Shown here: positions 11,931-27,454 of the stretch, piece after piece
Layout: every line of letters starts with the position of its first letter
Position numbering within the stretch: the stretch's first letter is position 1
NCBI RefSeq assembly: GCF_022376445.1
Contig: NW_025954987.1
Span: 365,573 to 429,572, forward strand
Length of the DNA: 64,000 nucleotides
Source of the DNA: Fomitopsis serialis
Lineage: Eukaryota; Basidiomycota; Agaricomycetes; Polyporales; Fomitopsidaceae
Direction of reading: 5' to 3'
Notes under the pieces: model-generated
Seen by the model: only the letters and a program-made list of their open reading frames with translations
The model's database searches: none
Told to the model about the DNA's origin: nothing
Made by a program: the position numbers and the translations under genes

Positions 11931-12681
11931 AAACAGATGATCGTTTGTACGATGGCTGGCGTTGTGGTCGAACGCTGCGGGGCTCGCGGATTACGAGGAC
12001 TTCGTCATTTCAATGCAGCGATCTCTTCATAATATATAGTTTCTGGAATCGGGCAGGTGTCCAAGGAATGTCCACCCCGAGTCGAGTGGTTGATTCCACA
12101 GGTTTGACAGTTCACTGGTGTCCAAGTCGAGTCACGGCTTCCACCATCAAGTCTGCTTAGTTCCACCGCGGTGGTCTGGGGTTGCACTAGCGGGAATGGG
12201 CAGATAGAACGCGCTGCCAGTGGGTCGATGGACCTGAGTGAAACACTTCCTCGCAGTACAGTGACGGTCTACGACTCACCAAATACTGTGCTACAGTGCA
12301 CGACGAGTCGCGGTCACCACTAATCCAGGCTTTCCATCAAGCTTTCTAGCTCGAGACTTGCATCTAGAATGAGTTGAATATCAGGTCTAGGATGTCAGAA
12401 CATGATTGTGTAGCGAAAGGAGAAGTCGTCCGCCCGGCGCCTGTATGTACTCGCTGAGACGCGTCGCGACGCGTGACGTCATGACGCTGCCCCGCACACT
12501 CGTCATGACGGTGGCAGGGCGGCGGAGGGCTGCCAACGCCAGGGCACCTCTCCACCATCCCGCCCACTCTTAACCACCCCCTCTCCACCGATCCACCAGT
12601 TCCTACCCACCCTACAGCGACCTCCGTGACGACTTTCTTCCTTAACGCGGTCACGCCCATCCACCACACAGCCCTCCCACC
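11931..12681. other. Intergenic, no gene seen; upstream region of the 12682 gene
   Basis: The sequence is low in coding signal. It contains a perfect 12-bp palindrome (ccaccgcggtgg, about 12161-12172). From about 12540 it becomes CCACC-rich and pyrimidine-rich on the plus strand, as is common just upstream of fungal start codons. Confidence 0.45.
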
Positions 12682-13362
12682 ATGTCCAAGAGCATCCACA
12701 GCGAGTCCGCCGTAAAGAACCCTGCCACCGACCTCCCGCCCAAGCGCGACCGCAAGGGCCTGCGCCCCGTCTCCCCGCCCTTCTCCAACATCTCCCTCTC
12801 GCGCTTCAACTACCTCCTCGGCCTCCTCGCCACCGTCATCGCCGCCTTCTACGTCTGGCGCCTCATGCAGTGGAAGGCCGAGGTCGGCGGCTGGTGGAAC
12901 CTCGCCCTCGGCAAGCGTCCGCCCCAGCTCCAGCACCGCGACGCGAGCGGCGCCACCGCACCGTGGGCTGGCGCGCGCGCGAACGCGAACGCGCATGGGT
13001 TTGGGAAGGACGGCGGGAGTGGAGAGGTTGAGAGGAGGATCGAGGAGCTCGCCGTCGCGCTCGGCATCCCGAGCAAGGACCTCGCGAACGCGATCGCGGG
13101 TGCGGTGAGAGACCACGTTCCTCCCGCTAGCTTGTCTTCCATTGCCGCACACGAAACTGGGTGCGTGCTCCTTTCATGTCACATGCTGCGCGGCGAGACT
13201 GACTGTATGCGTATTAGCGAGGCTGTAGGGCACCTGGTCGACCCCTCTGGCGCGTCTGCCTCTGAGGCGCAGAGCGCACCCGGGGCGACAGCGAGCCGAG
13301 GCTTCTGGGCGGTGGAGAGTGCCTTTGAGGCTGCAGTGGGCATGGATGAGCCTCCGGTATAG
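12682..13362 (+). CDS. Conserved-looking single-pass membrane protein, function unknown
   Basis: Two exons, 12682-13160 and 13218-13362, are joined across a 57-nt GTGCGT...TTAG intron that happens to be open. The spliced product is 207 residues. Layout: a Ser/Lys-rich N-terminus, one membrane span at about residues 34-56 (YLLGLLATVIAAFYVWRL), then a juxtamembrane aromatic patch (GGWWNLALGK) and a low-complexity Ala/Asn/Gly stretch. An alpha-helical segment follows (RRIEELAVALGIPSKDLAN...), then an acidic tail ending DEPPV. The length and single span could suit an organelle adaptor, but I do not recognise the family. A 5'-truncated inverted duplicate lies at 46790-47352 and confirms which frame is protein-coding. 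Confidence 0.7.
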   Translation: MSKSIHSESAVKNPATDLPPKRDRKGLRPVSPPFSNISLSRFNYLLGLLATVIAAFYVWRLMQWKAEVGGWWNLALGKRPPQLQHRDASGATAPWAGARANANAHGFGKDGGSGEVERRIEELAVALGIPSKDLANAIAGAVRDHVPPASLSSIAAHETGCVLLSCHMLRGETDCMRISEAVGHLVDPSGASASEAQSAPGATASRGFWAVESAFEAAVGMDEPPV

Positions 13363-15340
13363 GCTGCTAGAGGGGCCTGAACAGCGAGCAGGAGAGATCC
13401 GCGAACCGAAGCCACACTAAACGTCTTGGACTGAAGTACCATAGCATTGTATACATACCCGCAACTAGTGTCCATAATGCATCTTGTCTCTTGTTGCACC
13501 AGAATGAGATCATGCACTTCCCTAACCTACTAGCAAGTCCGACTACGGTCCGTGTCCTTAAAGCCGCGCACCATCCATGTTAACGAACTCACGCATCCCC
13601 ATCTCCCTCAGCCGCACTTCCACTCGCACAGCTCCTTTGCAACTCACAGCTCGCCCTCCCATACTCCCCACCACTGTCCCCCACTCGTCCTCCCCGCCCC
13701 TCTGCTACGAACGAAGCGAACACCAGCCCGCACCCATGTTCCCCACCAGCCGCGACGAGAACGCCACGCTGTCCGCGGGGCCCGCATCGCCCGAACGCGC
13801 CCCTGGCTCCAACGGTAACGACCGATCCTTGCCCGCCGACCAACGTGCGCTTGCTACCGCGTCCGCGTCCGAGTCTGAATCGCACCACCGCTCGGAGACC
13901 CGCCGGAGGTGGAGGAGGAACCGCGAGACGAGTATCGGGGCGATACTGGTCGGCGTCAGGTCAGCAATGCGCGCGAAGCGATGAGGAAGGGAGGCGGGGG
14001 ACACGTACGGGACGATGGTGTACCAGTCGTCGCGGGCGTCCACGGATGTGCTAGACGTGGACGTGGACGTGGAGGCGTGCACGGAGCTCCGGTTGACGCA
14101 GAGCTCGCCACCCGCCTGCACGCACGCACGGACTCTCACCGGCAGGCGTGCTCACAGGAAGCACAGCGTCCCTACACGCGCCCCACGAGTCAGCCACGGG
14201 GATAGCGAGAGGAGGGGGAGATAGGGCACACCGTCACGGAGGCAGAGCGTGACGAGCGGGTTCGAGAAGCGCGCCGCCCGCGCCCAGCGCACGAACGCGT
14301 ACGTGCGCGTCCACGTCACGCCGACTGCGAGTAGGTCCGCGAGGACGACGCCTGCTCAGGCCGCGTAGCTTACTGTGTGGTGGGGACGCCGGCCAGCTCG
14401 CGCGATGGGCGAGGTCGGGGACGTGTGGGCTTACAACTGTTGTCGTTGGCGTGCCAGTCAGTTTCGATGTGCTGGCGTGAGACGGGAGACTGACGAGAGA
14501 CGTACATTGTTCCTGTTGAGGTCGGGCCCGGTAGTGGCGCGTCCGCGTGCAGAGGCCATCTTCACAGAGGAACGAGTATGATTAGCGTACGATGGCGTAC
14601 TGTGAGAGAAAACGTTCGTCGGGATGCCATCTCTGCTCTCAGGCTGCAGACAGAGCACGCACTCACCAGGTTGACGACGAAGGGAGTCAGCCCGAGAGCG
14701 TCTCGTTCTTGAGGCTGATCGCGTAGACGCGGAGGGAGGAGAACACTGGAGAAGCCGCGATGGTGAGTACTGGGAGCGTACTGCGCGGTATGCAAAAGAC
14801 ACACGTGCGGTGCTCGCGAAGAGGAGCGCATTCAGCACGGCGCGAAGAGCGTGCCCGTGGCCTCGCAGCTGAGCGCAACCACACGCAGGCATCAGCCAAC
14901 CTTCGTCCCTTGCAATGCGGCGCAGCATGCGGACAGAGACGTGCGTAGATGTTTAGATCACCGTGTCGATCCGCCCTCTTGGGATTCTCTTTTGCGCGAC
15001 AGTAAGTTGCTACTATTAGCTCTTGTCAGTATCGTATTTCTTTCAATCTGGCCGGAAAGCTGGCAGTGCTCACTCATCTACTGGCACAGAGCGTATTCGT
15101 GGTGCACCAGCGATACAGTGGTTGGAACCTGGAGAATCGTTTCGCTGTTAGTAGGCTCACTTGACCGGTATGTTCAGGCCGCCCTGCTCAGACTCGTTGT
15201 ATCATCATTATTGGACTGACAACGTTGAAGACGATTCAGGTCGCAGGGGAGGCAGTAGGGCTTGGTGCAAGCTTGGTGACTCGTGAGAGGATCATAGGTC
15301 AATATCAGCATTCAGCAATTCTGGATAAATAACTACGAAG
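12824..15340 (+). repeat. Segmental duplication block 2, source copy (inverted partner 44860-47352)
   Basis: This stretch reappears inverted at 44860-47352. The copy starts inside the membrane-span codons of the 12682 gene (ctcggcctcctcgccacc) and runs to the ~40-bp tag at 15295-15340. The source status is inferred because the 12682 gene is complete here and 5'-truncated in the other copy. Confidence 0.85.
13363..13588. other. Convergent 3' spacer
   Basis: This is a short spacer between the stop of the 12682 gene and the 3' end of the minus-strand DUF6533-like gene. No further signal was seen. Confidence 0.4.
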
Positions 15341-15610
15341 ATAGTCCTACCAAAGACGTCTCTTAAATAGCCTATGCCTGCACTAAGTTACCAGTGATTG
15401 GAACCCGACAGTCAGCCTAGAGTACAGTCATATAGGTTTAGAGTGCTCGACTCACCAGCAAACGCAGTAAATATGTATCCGATAGCGATGCTATATTCTT
15501 GGTCAAAGACGATACCAACTACTGAGCATTCCTCTCTCTTGGCAAGAACTTACGATTCCTCGTCTTTGGTACTGTCTATCATGAGCAGGTTGATGATCAA
15601 AGGCACTAGT
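13589..15610 (-). pseudogene. DUF6533-like multi-span membrane protein, copy C
   Basis: On the minus strand the 5' exons are small: LLMIDSTKDEES before gtaagt (about 15605-15560) and AIGYIFTAFA (about 15495-15455). A hydrophobic exon contains FSSLRVYAISLKNETLSG (about 14750-14690). The last exons contain DDWYTIV, IAPILVSRFLLHLRRVSE (about 13960-13900) and a Ser/Asp/Ala-rich C-terminal tail. The VYDY-type signature is not clearly preserved. The inverted duplicate at 44860-46591 lacks the first two exons. Frames between 14200 and 14650 do not join well, so it is either a pseudogene or damaged by sequence errors. Confidence 0.5.
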
Positions 15611-15829
15611 ATAGTCGGCTGGCCTTTAGGCGATGAATTCGGGGGGGCGGGGGGACCAACTTTGGAGATCGATGTCCCGGAAGAAGATACAGGGAAGACA
15701 CGATCTCGCGCAACCTAAGCCGCGCGTCTTAGTACATGGAAGAGCGCCAAAACATAACGGCATTACCTATGTATCACTGTACTGTATCTCGGACGCTCAT
15801 CGCTATCCCTCATTGCAACGCGCAGCCTG

Positions 15830-17110
15830 TTAGCGCGGCGATGAAGCTGGTGACAAATTGCGTACCGGGTCGAGTACCCCGAAGCAGTAAAGATCTGTGT
15901 TGCCTATCTGGCCGCGATCACTGCTCCGCTGCATGAGAACCAACGAGCGTAAGATGGAGTCCCGGGTGGCATGACTTACCAGAGCGCCAACACGAACCAA
16001 GAAGTGACATGATGTGTGGTCAGATACTCCAGTCACATATCTGTCATACGTACACCCATCTTCGACTTGGTGCAATCCATCCATATCAGTAATTGTCCAC
16101 CGGAGAGAGACACGAGACTCGGAAGGGAGAATTCAGGCGCATCATACGGGATGAAGCTAGATAAACAAGTCGGTAGCCCTCACTCATCCAGCGCACGCAG
16201 CGCGCTATCTTCGTACGCGTCCACGTCGCACAAAGACGCTCATCTCCGTAAGTGATGATAGCGCGCCGTACGGTGTCAGCTACAATAACATCAGCCAGCC
16301 CGTTACAGCAAAGGTTGCGGGACGTACAGGTACATCGTTCGGTAACTGTCACCCTGACTCGTCGAGCGTATGTAGTGCATCTGCAAGGCTATGATGTTGC
16401 TGGGAAGCAGCTTCTGTAGCGCGGGCATCAGTGCGTGCAATATTGACACATGGTCAAATCACCTACAGTATCAGTCAAACCGAGTTGGCCGAGGTATAAG
16501 GCGCTGACGGGACATGCGCTCACGCACGGACGCCGTCAGCGAGCCGTATGCCGGATATGATTCCTGAAACAGTGACCTGTGCTGGTGGGAGGATGGAAGT
16601 GATACCGTGGGGCTTGTGTGAGTATCTTCCGGCGTAGAAAATGGCGGGCCCGTGCGAGGGATGGGGTGAAGACTTCATATCAATGTGATAAGTTATGGAT
16701 GCGAAGCGTGGATTCTTCAACAAGCATGCCATGAACAAGACTGAGTGGATTCGCTACTTGAAACCCGGGGCCTTTAGTCACCGCACATAGTGCATATATG
16801 GACTGTATCCAGTCAATGCTGTTGCACTATTGATCAGTTCGTCAACTCTGGGATGGTGCCTAAGAAACGCGCACCTGTTGCCACGCCATTTTGGTGATCG
16901 AGGTCTTCACTGAGGAGCCACAAGCTCAGCAGCGCTCGGCAGTCGGAAGCCACGGAAGGGCGCTCCGCTCGCTCGGTGTATATCGCAGTAGAATATGTTA
17001 CATCAGTTCGAGCCTGGTCATTGGCAATACCGTGACAAGTTGACGAGCTCATGAATGATATCTCTGAGGCCACGAATGGTAAGTACCGCGGGGCACTCAG
17101 TGTCATGTTG
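15830..17110 (-). pseudogene. Weak DUF6533-like remnant
   Basis: Minus-strand pieces such as GLADVIVADTV and ATWTRTKIARCVRWM (about 16320-16190), plus a hydrophobic segment near 17080-17040, resemble the middle of DUF6533-like proteins. No start, signature or C-terminus can be placed. The sequence is heavily broken. Confidence 0.25.
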
Positions 17111-17643
17111 TCTCAGACAGCTTCCACGAAGCACTTACGGGCATGAGCTGAGCAAGTGCACGTAGAGAGTCGAACCGTAACGCTTCCACAAGACAAGAAT
17201 ACTTACATTAGTGTTAGTTCCCATCGCGAAGATGAGTGCCAAAGATGGAAAAGCAGTGGGCACTGGGAGAGTTTCTCAGTGGCAGGCTGGCAGCGGCGCT
17301 GTGGCAAGTGTGGCACGCCAACCCGGCAACCGGCAGAGCCTAGTTGATCCGAGATCTGGATCGTCTTGAGATCTCGTCGCCACCTTGCGCCACCCCAGCG
17401 CCACCCTGCAGAGTCATTAACTTCAAATTGTATGTAGTCCGTCAGGCGTACTAGTAGTTATTGCACTGGGTTTGCACCGTGATGCCCATGTTTGTTTGAG
17501 GTCATGTCATACTTGCATAACATGCGACATGTATAGAGGAAGATTGCCGACTACATATGTCCGGGACGGATTGCTAGCGGTACAAGGCCGCTGTAGTTCA
17601 ACTGAGTGTTCCTCCTGAGGATCCCTCTGTGTCGTGATGCATG
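17111..17643. other. Spacer, no gene seen
   Basis: There is no coding or repeat signal beyond a small 'caccttgcgccaccccagcgccaccc' type purine-poor stretch at 17380-17410. Confidence 0.4.
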
Positions 17644-19330
17644 TTATGCCAATGAGAACCCATCGTCCGCACCTTCAAACAGAATCACCGAGAAGACACC
17701 AGCGCTCATATCTCCGACAAACGATGTGAGTATTGGGCCGTCATTCGTCGTCGCGGCTTCCCATCGCGATATCGTGATTTCATTTGACGACTCAGATGTC
17801 TGTTGTAAATCGATGATGAAGTGCGAGATGAGGACGGATGAGATGCTGGTTGGTAACTCGTCAAAATCGCAAGCATTGTAGACTAGCTGTCAGAGATACC
17901 TACGGGACGAGCATGTAAGACGTGTAAGCCACACTGGCCTGTAGACGAGGAATACAGACATGAGTGTCGAAGCTAATCCCTGGTTCATGTAAGCATACTC
18001 ACTGACGATGAATTGACCCAGGAACGCGTGACGACGAGTTCCAAGACGTTCACTAACAGCAAGGTGCTGATGGCGTGCAAAACGACACGTCAGCGAGTGA
18101 TTATTTACGCGCTATATGGATCACAACTCACAGGAAATACAGAGTGCCTTTAATCGGCCAACCGAGCGATTAGCCTGTGTCATCTTGTTGAACGATCTGA
18201 AATACACACCGTCACGTAGAATGAAGTTGATTAGTGACGCCGCGGCAGTCTTTTCACTCGAGCTGCGTCGCCACAGTCCGTACGTTCTACACCATGTGAT
18301 GACGATGACGATGAGGTCGGACACCACCGCGCACGCGCAGGCGACCACATCAACTGCGATAGAGAGCAGACCCTGTCATCCCTTCGCGATCCATGATGCC
18401 AGAGATTTGCAGACGCTTACAACTGTCATACAGGATCAAAACCTCAGGATAACGATCATAGTCAACGAACGTACGTGTTTGCTGCTTCGATGGTGTAGAA
18501 GCGTGTGCGCGAGCAGAATCCGTCGACACCAACATAAGCGTACGACTGCTGCACCGTGGTATACTGTCGAGATATGGTGGTCGTAAGGTTGTTGGTTGCG
18601 GATCATGCGCACGGGACACTCGCACCAGATTGATAACCGCGGGGATTATCCCAATGATGAGAACTGCGAGAGCGATCGCCCTGCCTCCACTGCTGACGGC
18701 GTACACACGCAAAGCGGAAAACACTAACGAGAGGCACGTCAGCATCATCGCAAGTCGTGATAGATCGAAGTGTGCCTACTCGATGTGACAACAAACAATA
18801 CAATGTTGGTGATGTACAATGCCACGTTTGTCGCTTCGCAACTATAGACCAAACATCATATGAGATTGAGCTGTATGTATGTATTTGATATGCCAAGGCA
18901 TACCCCTATGCCAACGTCAGTGTAAGTGCCCACTCCAAAGCATGTCGGCTCACCATAGACGTGGTCCACATTGGGATTTGCAAGAGACAGATGACGCCGT
19001 ATATCAGGAGAAATAGCGGTTCACGATGAAGATTACAGATGAAGCGATAAATTTCTTGCGCCAGAAGAGGCTATATTCCTGATCCAGATAGAGAATGTGG
19101 TCGTAGAAGATTACTACTAGAGACCAGCACGGTCAGGGTTTAAACGAGTATGAGATAAATTCCCGCTCACCAGCAAACGCAGTGTACATGTAACCAGTGT
19201 CGATGCTAGAGATTGTGAGTAATAGTGACCAGCGATTTTAGATCGGTGCCCAAAGTCACTCACGATTCAACATCTAGTGTGCTGTCTGTGATGTTAGTCT
19301 GGTCAAAAGCATCGCTACGGGTATGCTGCG
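17644..19330 (-). CDS. DUF6533-like seven-span membrane protein, best preserved of the minus-strand run
   Basis: Minus-strand exons appear in correct family order. The first is DQTNITDSTLDVES (19300-19262, gtgagt donor), then TGYMYTAFA (about 19190-19165). The signature exon reads VIFYDHILYLDQEYSLFWRKK (about 19110-19045). Next are LVFSALRVYAVS...IIGIIPAVINLV (about 18730-18620), CAVVSDLIVIVITWCRTYGLW (18335-18270) with FILRDGVYF, and ISTLLLVNVLELVVT (about 18075-18030). The last exon has SSVLISHFIIDLQQTSE and an acidic tail, with stop at 17644-17646. The ATG is not settled: the frame of the first exon stays open upstream without ATG. No broken exon is obvious, so it may be functional. The exact span count is inferred from hydrophobicity by eye. 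Confidence 0.55.
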
Positions 19331-19699
19331 TTCCAATGTCCAAATGAGAGAATAAGGTCAGAGCAGCGAACTCGGGGAAGCACTCGGAGCAAGGGGACAA
19401 AGTTGCCTCTCAAGCTCTGAGTCGGCGCGGTGCTCATAACAATGATAAGCAGGGCCTTAGTGAAGGCTGCCGAAGTGCGCTGATGCTATGTTGGCGAATG
19501 CTCCATCATAGACTCTGACAGGCTACGGATGATGAACAAACTGACACTTCACTTTAACTCCGAAAGTGCGCGTTTGCGCAATGTTGAATACACGTGGCAT
19601 ACTCAGCAAAAGTACTTACCAGTACTGTACGTAGACATAGCTTGTCGCCTATATTGCCCTGTGAGTGGAAGGTCTTCGGAGCTGTTGTTCAAGGCTTCA

Positions 19700-21156
19700 A
19701 CCTCGCATACAAGGTTTCCAGAGCCCAGCGATGAGTGACCGCGTACACACCGTGATGCTGCGTTGTGACTCGGGAGCTACCGTGAGAGACGGCACCGCGG
19801 TACGTAACTGCCAGTGGGACCTTGTCAATTGCGAAAACAGGAAGGAATTCGACATGACATGCGCAGTCCGCGCCCGGGCGCAGATGATTGCTTTCGTAGC
19901 TTCACTGCATCGACATGTCGTAAGGGCGACATGCCGCGAGATGCTGTATGCATGATCAGATCCTATGACAACTCAGCAATTGAAAAACTGAATAGCCCCG
20001 TATACACGTGCCTCATTGCTCATCCAGCACAGGATGCACCCGATACACCCGACTGGTACCCTCTGGGCAGTTTAACGAATAGACCAAGCTTGACGAAGCA
20101 ATGCTTTACGATCCGAGTCTTCCGTCACTGACGACTCAAAATCTTCTGCGATGAGTAGATGATTATCCGAGTGACCTCCATACTGATACGCGTGCAAGTA
20201 CTCAAGTACTCAGCTGCCGTGCGCCATAGAACTCCGAACCGTGCTCGGCGCGTGCACTCTTTTCTGGAGGAGCCGGACTGCTTCAACGAGACGGCGCTCG
20301 CTTCCTGCCGGAGAAAAAGGAAGTCACGCACGAACTCTCTTGCGAGAGAACAGTCGATGACTCAGGGCTATCGTGCATCATTCGTCGTTAGCGATGCTCC
20401 GGTATTCATACCATACCCACCAATAAACCCCGCGCCGCTGGTCGCTCGCAGAGAACCTCCGACGGCGGTTCGCTCGCAAATAGACGAGCAGGTTGGAGAA
20501 AAGAGTGTCGGTGGAGCACAGATGTGGTGAGTCGAAAAAATCAGGAAAAACGTTATGAATAGAGGTTTCGTTCGGGTATTCCTACGGCGAAGGTCAGACA
20601 AAAGCCGTGATGCTTGCGCCGAACACTCACATTCATCCTCGCCAGGGGAGTCGCTCATAACATAGTTGTCATCTTGCAGGGACGCCCCTTATCCCGGTAC
20701 GGATGTGCGCTAACACTCTGCAGTAGCTCGATGATGCTAAGATGAGCGGACTTGCTACAGGTGTTTGGCTGAAGAATGCACTTGTGCAGCGACTGTCATT
20801 GATATCGGAGGATCATGTCAGAACAACGTCAAAAGTAATGAGACCTGGATATCTACGGGATACCAGCACGATCAGACCATCAAGCTAGATACCGTAGCCC
20901 AGAAAGTCGACGGTGCACCCGTATTCTGCATTCAAGATTCTGGATCCGTTGCAGGCGTAGTGTGTAGATCAATAGGCCGCGGCGTTTCGTTGTTGTGAAA
21001 ATTGCCAGGCGCTGTGTATAAGAATTGGTGAGATGACGATGAGGGGAACATGGTATTCATAGTCGACTCACAATTTGAAGGACTTGCATCATATATGCCT
21101 CACTCATACACTGAGGCTCCCAGCCAGGACCGACATCACTACAGAGGAGACTAATA
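19700..21156 (-). pseudogene. Possible DUF6533-like C-terminal remnant in otherwise empty DNA
   Basis: A minus-strand stretch at 20368-20658 ends in a tail (SLRATSGAGFIGGYGMNTG...) that resembles DUF6533 C-termini. No signature or membrane exons can be assigned around it. The remainder of the interval shows no gene. Confidence 0.2.
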
Positions 21157-22886
21157 TCAGTCCCCATGTATACGGCACATTCGGCTCCAGGTGGGCATAG
21201 CTACACACGGTGACATACCTACTCGTGCATTCGCGTCGTCCTCGCGAGCCACTTCCTCTATATCATCCCAGCATGCATCCGAATCAAGCACAGGCGCAAA
21301 TGTGAGTGAACCTCCCATATCGCCCTCCATGCCAGATGTAAACTCGATTGTCCTGTTACGCGATTGCAATACCGCAGAATGGTTGCCTTGCATGCCGTCG
21401 GTGTAATCTTCCCTCGAAGTGCACTGGGCTGACAGATCTGTGCGCCGCAAGTTGAGATGAAGCGCGATATAAGAATTGGGCCAAGACTATGTGAGATTGA
21501 TTCAGGTGAATGGTGTGTATATCAGTACATCGCGAAATCTAGTGGATGCAGTTTCACTTACGGGATGGCGAAGTATGAAGTATAAGATACGTCTGCCTGT
21601 CATAGCATGTAGTTCACTGTTCAGGCGCGCTTGCTTGGTGCGCAAAATGCATGCTTACAGCTGTGTCGCTGAACCATAACGTTGCCACACCAGTTTCAGC
21701 AATGTTCAACATCAGCATGGATCTAGCCATATATACCCGGTCAGCTCGGCTCTTCCCGGAAGATAGAGGTGGCATGCTTCACAAGAAGTATAACGTGCCT
21801 GCGCAGACCAATTAGAACTGGGTCAGTACAAGGAGTATAGAGTGGTACCATCGCGCAATATGAGCATCACTAATGGAGCCTGAACGCGTGCTTCTCTAGC
21901 TTGCTTCCTGATGAGATATGTGCTATGCCAAGTAGTGCCAATGACGATTGAATCAGAGAGGATTGCCGATGCGCCAGCCAAGCAGTATACTGAAACAAAG
22001 GTTGTTAGTTGGACACGAAAGATGGCTAGTGAGATAAACTCAACACCTATGATCTCAAATTAAGTGAAAGTAATCGACAGGCGGAACTTTTGGACTCACA
22101 GCTGAGCAGTATGAATGGAGTATTGTACCCTCTGAAGGCATAAAGGACCGTCACCGAACGAGGCAGTGTATACATGCGATGATGCGACCATGTACTATGC
22201 GTTGTGTGATCACGAGGGTCAGCTTCGATTAATCCACACCGGAACGACTTACAATGTTCATGCAAACCGGTGCTAACCCGAATGATAATACCGAGGATGT
22301 GATTAAAATATTTCTGCCACTGATGGCGTATGCACGTAGAGTGGAGAATACTGCCAGGGAGGCAGCGTGAGCCTCGGTATCATCAGAATGAATATAAGAA
22401 AGAACCTGCAACAACCGTGCACAGAACGATATTAGATGCATAGAACAAGAAGAGAGCATTGCACAATCCTACACAGGTGTGAGTGCTTCGAAAAAATTGC
22501 AGGTGTCGAAAGCACGCACTAGTAGTTTGTGTCCCAATTGACATCCTGTACCAACAGAGCGACTCCGTATACCAGCAGCAGAAGTCGATTTGCGAGGAAG
22601 ACCCAAGACGCGCCGGTAAGCCTCCTGCTCCAGATGAGTTGCACTTCTTCTGTGAAGGTGATGATATGGTCGTAGAAAATAACGGCTATCTGGACGTTAG
22701 TGAACTCATCGCCGACGATCCGTAGCGAGGGAAAGTCTGCAATGACTCACTGCTAAATGCTATGCATGCATAGCCCGTAAGATTGCTAGTGCCCGTAGAA
22801 CGTCAGTGCCAATGTCTTCCAGACAAGATATGACATGCGTACACTTGTTGAGACGTCGCAATTTGTTCACTGGCACTAGATGACAT
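21157..22886 (-). CDS. DUF6533-like seven-span membrane protein
   Basis: ATG at 22886 (minus) opens MSSSASEQIATSQQ before a short intron. The signature exon reads VIFYDHIITFTEEVQLIWSRR followed by a second span (LLLLVYGVALLVQDV, about 22685-22530). Further downstream come LAVFSTLRAYAIS...VLSFGLAPVCMNIV (about 22365-22250) and a final exon with an acidic tail (GDMGGSLTFAPVLD...DDIEEVARED), ending at 21157. Middle exons between 21500 and 22200 were not resolved. The organisation mirrors the 17644 gene, and the two are probably paralogues from local duplication. The role is unknown. Confidence 0.5.
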
Positions 22887-22889
22887 GCT

Positions 22890-23783
22890 GAAGGCGTTCA
22901 AAGGCCCCAGTGAAGGATGTATTGGTCCGCGCTGACGACACGCGGGCTTAAGTAGGTCAATGCCACGTAGGATCAACACGGATGACCTGATACGTTCATA
23001 AGGTTTAGCCGTCAGTATAGACATTTAAGGTTCGCGAACTGGACCTATTGAACGGAACTGATTCGACACTGCCCATGAGGGGATCGAAACACCCAATGTT
23101 CGGCGCGTCGGGTGATACTTCGCATCTTTGAACATGCCAGAGACGAGCCTAGAGGTTCACTGCTGCCTGTGGGAAATTTAAACTACGTTTGAAACGCATT
23201 AGAAGCAAAACATGCATCGTCTACCTACCCAGATGCAGTTCTTGGATTGAAGATGTACTTCAATGACAATGAGATTGCCTTCCAGGCTGCGGCTATTTTA
23301 GCAAACGTACTGCACGAGTCTGCAAGGGGTAAGAAGAAACGGAGGACCATGGAGGGTGCACACGCACCTACGAATTCTGCCATGAGAAGCAGAAGCGTAC
23401 CAGCTCCGCGTATGAGATGATTAGGCCTGGTCAGCAGTATTCTCTGGCTGGGTCTCCGTCGCTAGCCTTACCTTGACTTACCGCAGTGAGTAATGCATGA
23501 TCGCAGAAGCGCAGCTGAGACCGTGACGGACGACATACCACAAAGCAGCTTAGATGTGCTTAGATGTCAGGGTTTCCAAACTTGTTCACGGGAAAGTGAA
23601 GCACGAGATTGAAAGTTACCTTCGTGACGCCGACTAGAACACAAGGGGTGATGTAACGTCTGATCATTGATGAAAGCTAGGATGAATGATATGTTATAGC
23701 ACAGTGTGGGATACGTCTTAGTGGCCATGATGACGTCGAAAGCAAAGACCAAGATTAGATGCTGTACAATGATACCATAACGT
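22890..23783. other. Spacer with no clear gene
   Basis: Stop-rich DNA between the DUF6533-like gene and the 3' end of the EF-G gene. Short hydrophobic minus-strand stretches (about 23740-23640) may be remnants but carry no family signature. Confidence 0.35.
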
Positions 23784-26970
<3,187 letters not shown>

Positions 26971-27020
26971 ACTGGCTCAGTGAAAGCTGGAGCAAACGAC
27001 GGCTGCCTGGGGACAAGGCG

Positions 27021-27454
27021 AACGAGGAGCCAGCTCAGCTGTACCGAATGACAAGTTTTCTCCGGACTGCTTTTGCCAGCAAAGTACTGCGCAACTGGGT
27101 CCACATTGTCAGATAATACGGATAGAAAGTGTTCGCACTCACGTCGACGAGACTCCTCCGAGTGCTACCAGACGGCGGAGCAGTCGCTGCGTCCTCTAGG
27201 GCTCGAGCTGGCGGACAACTGGCGAACGTTAAGTAGCGGGTCGGGACTGGGCGAACTCAGTCTGTCTGTATTCATCACGTGCACAGATTGATCCGTCGAG
27301 GGAGGTGATCGAATTAAATAATCCCGGCCTCGGATGCTCAATATGTTCAAGTTAGTGGATGCCACAGTACTTGTTCCTATCCACTGGCATTCCTTTGTAA
27401 TTACGGACCAGCACTCCCATCTGGCACAATCAAGCTTGTCGTCAAATCATTAGC
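27021..27454. other. Divergent promoter region between EF-G and the AIG1-like gene
   Basis: About 430-480 bp separate the two divergent start codons. I see no additional gene and no firmly recognisable motif. Confidence 0.4.

Noticed and set aside
12364..13152. 262-codon open frame on the minus strand
   Set aside because: Antisense to the 12682 gene. The duplicate at 47 kb preserves the plus-frame protein, not this one.
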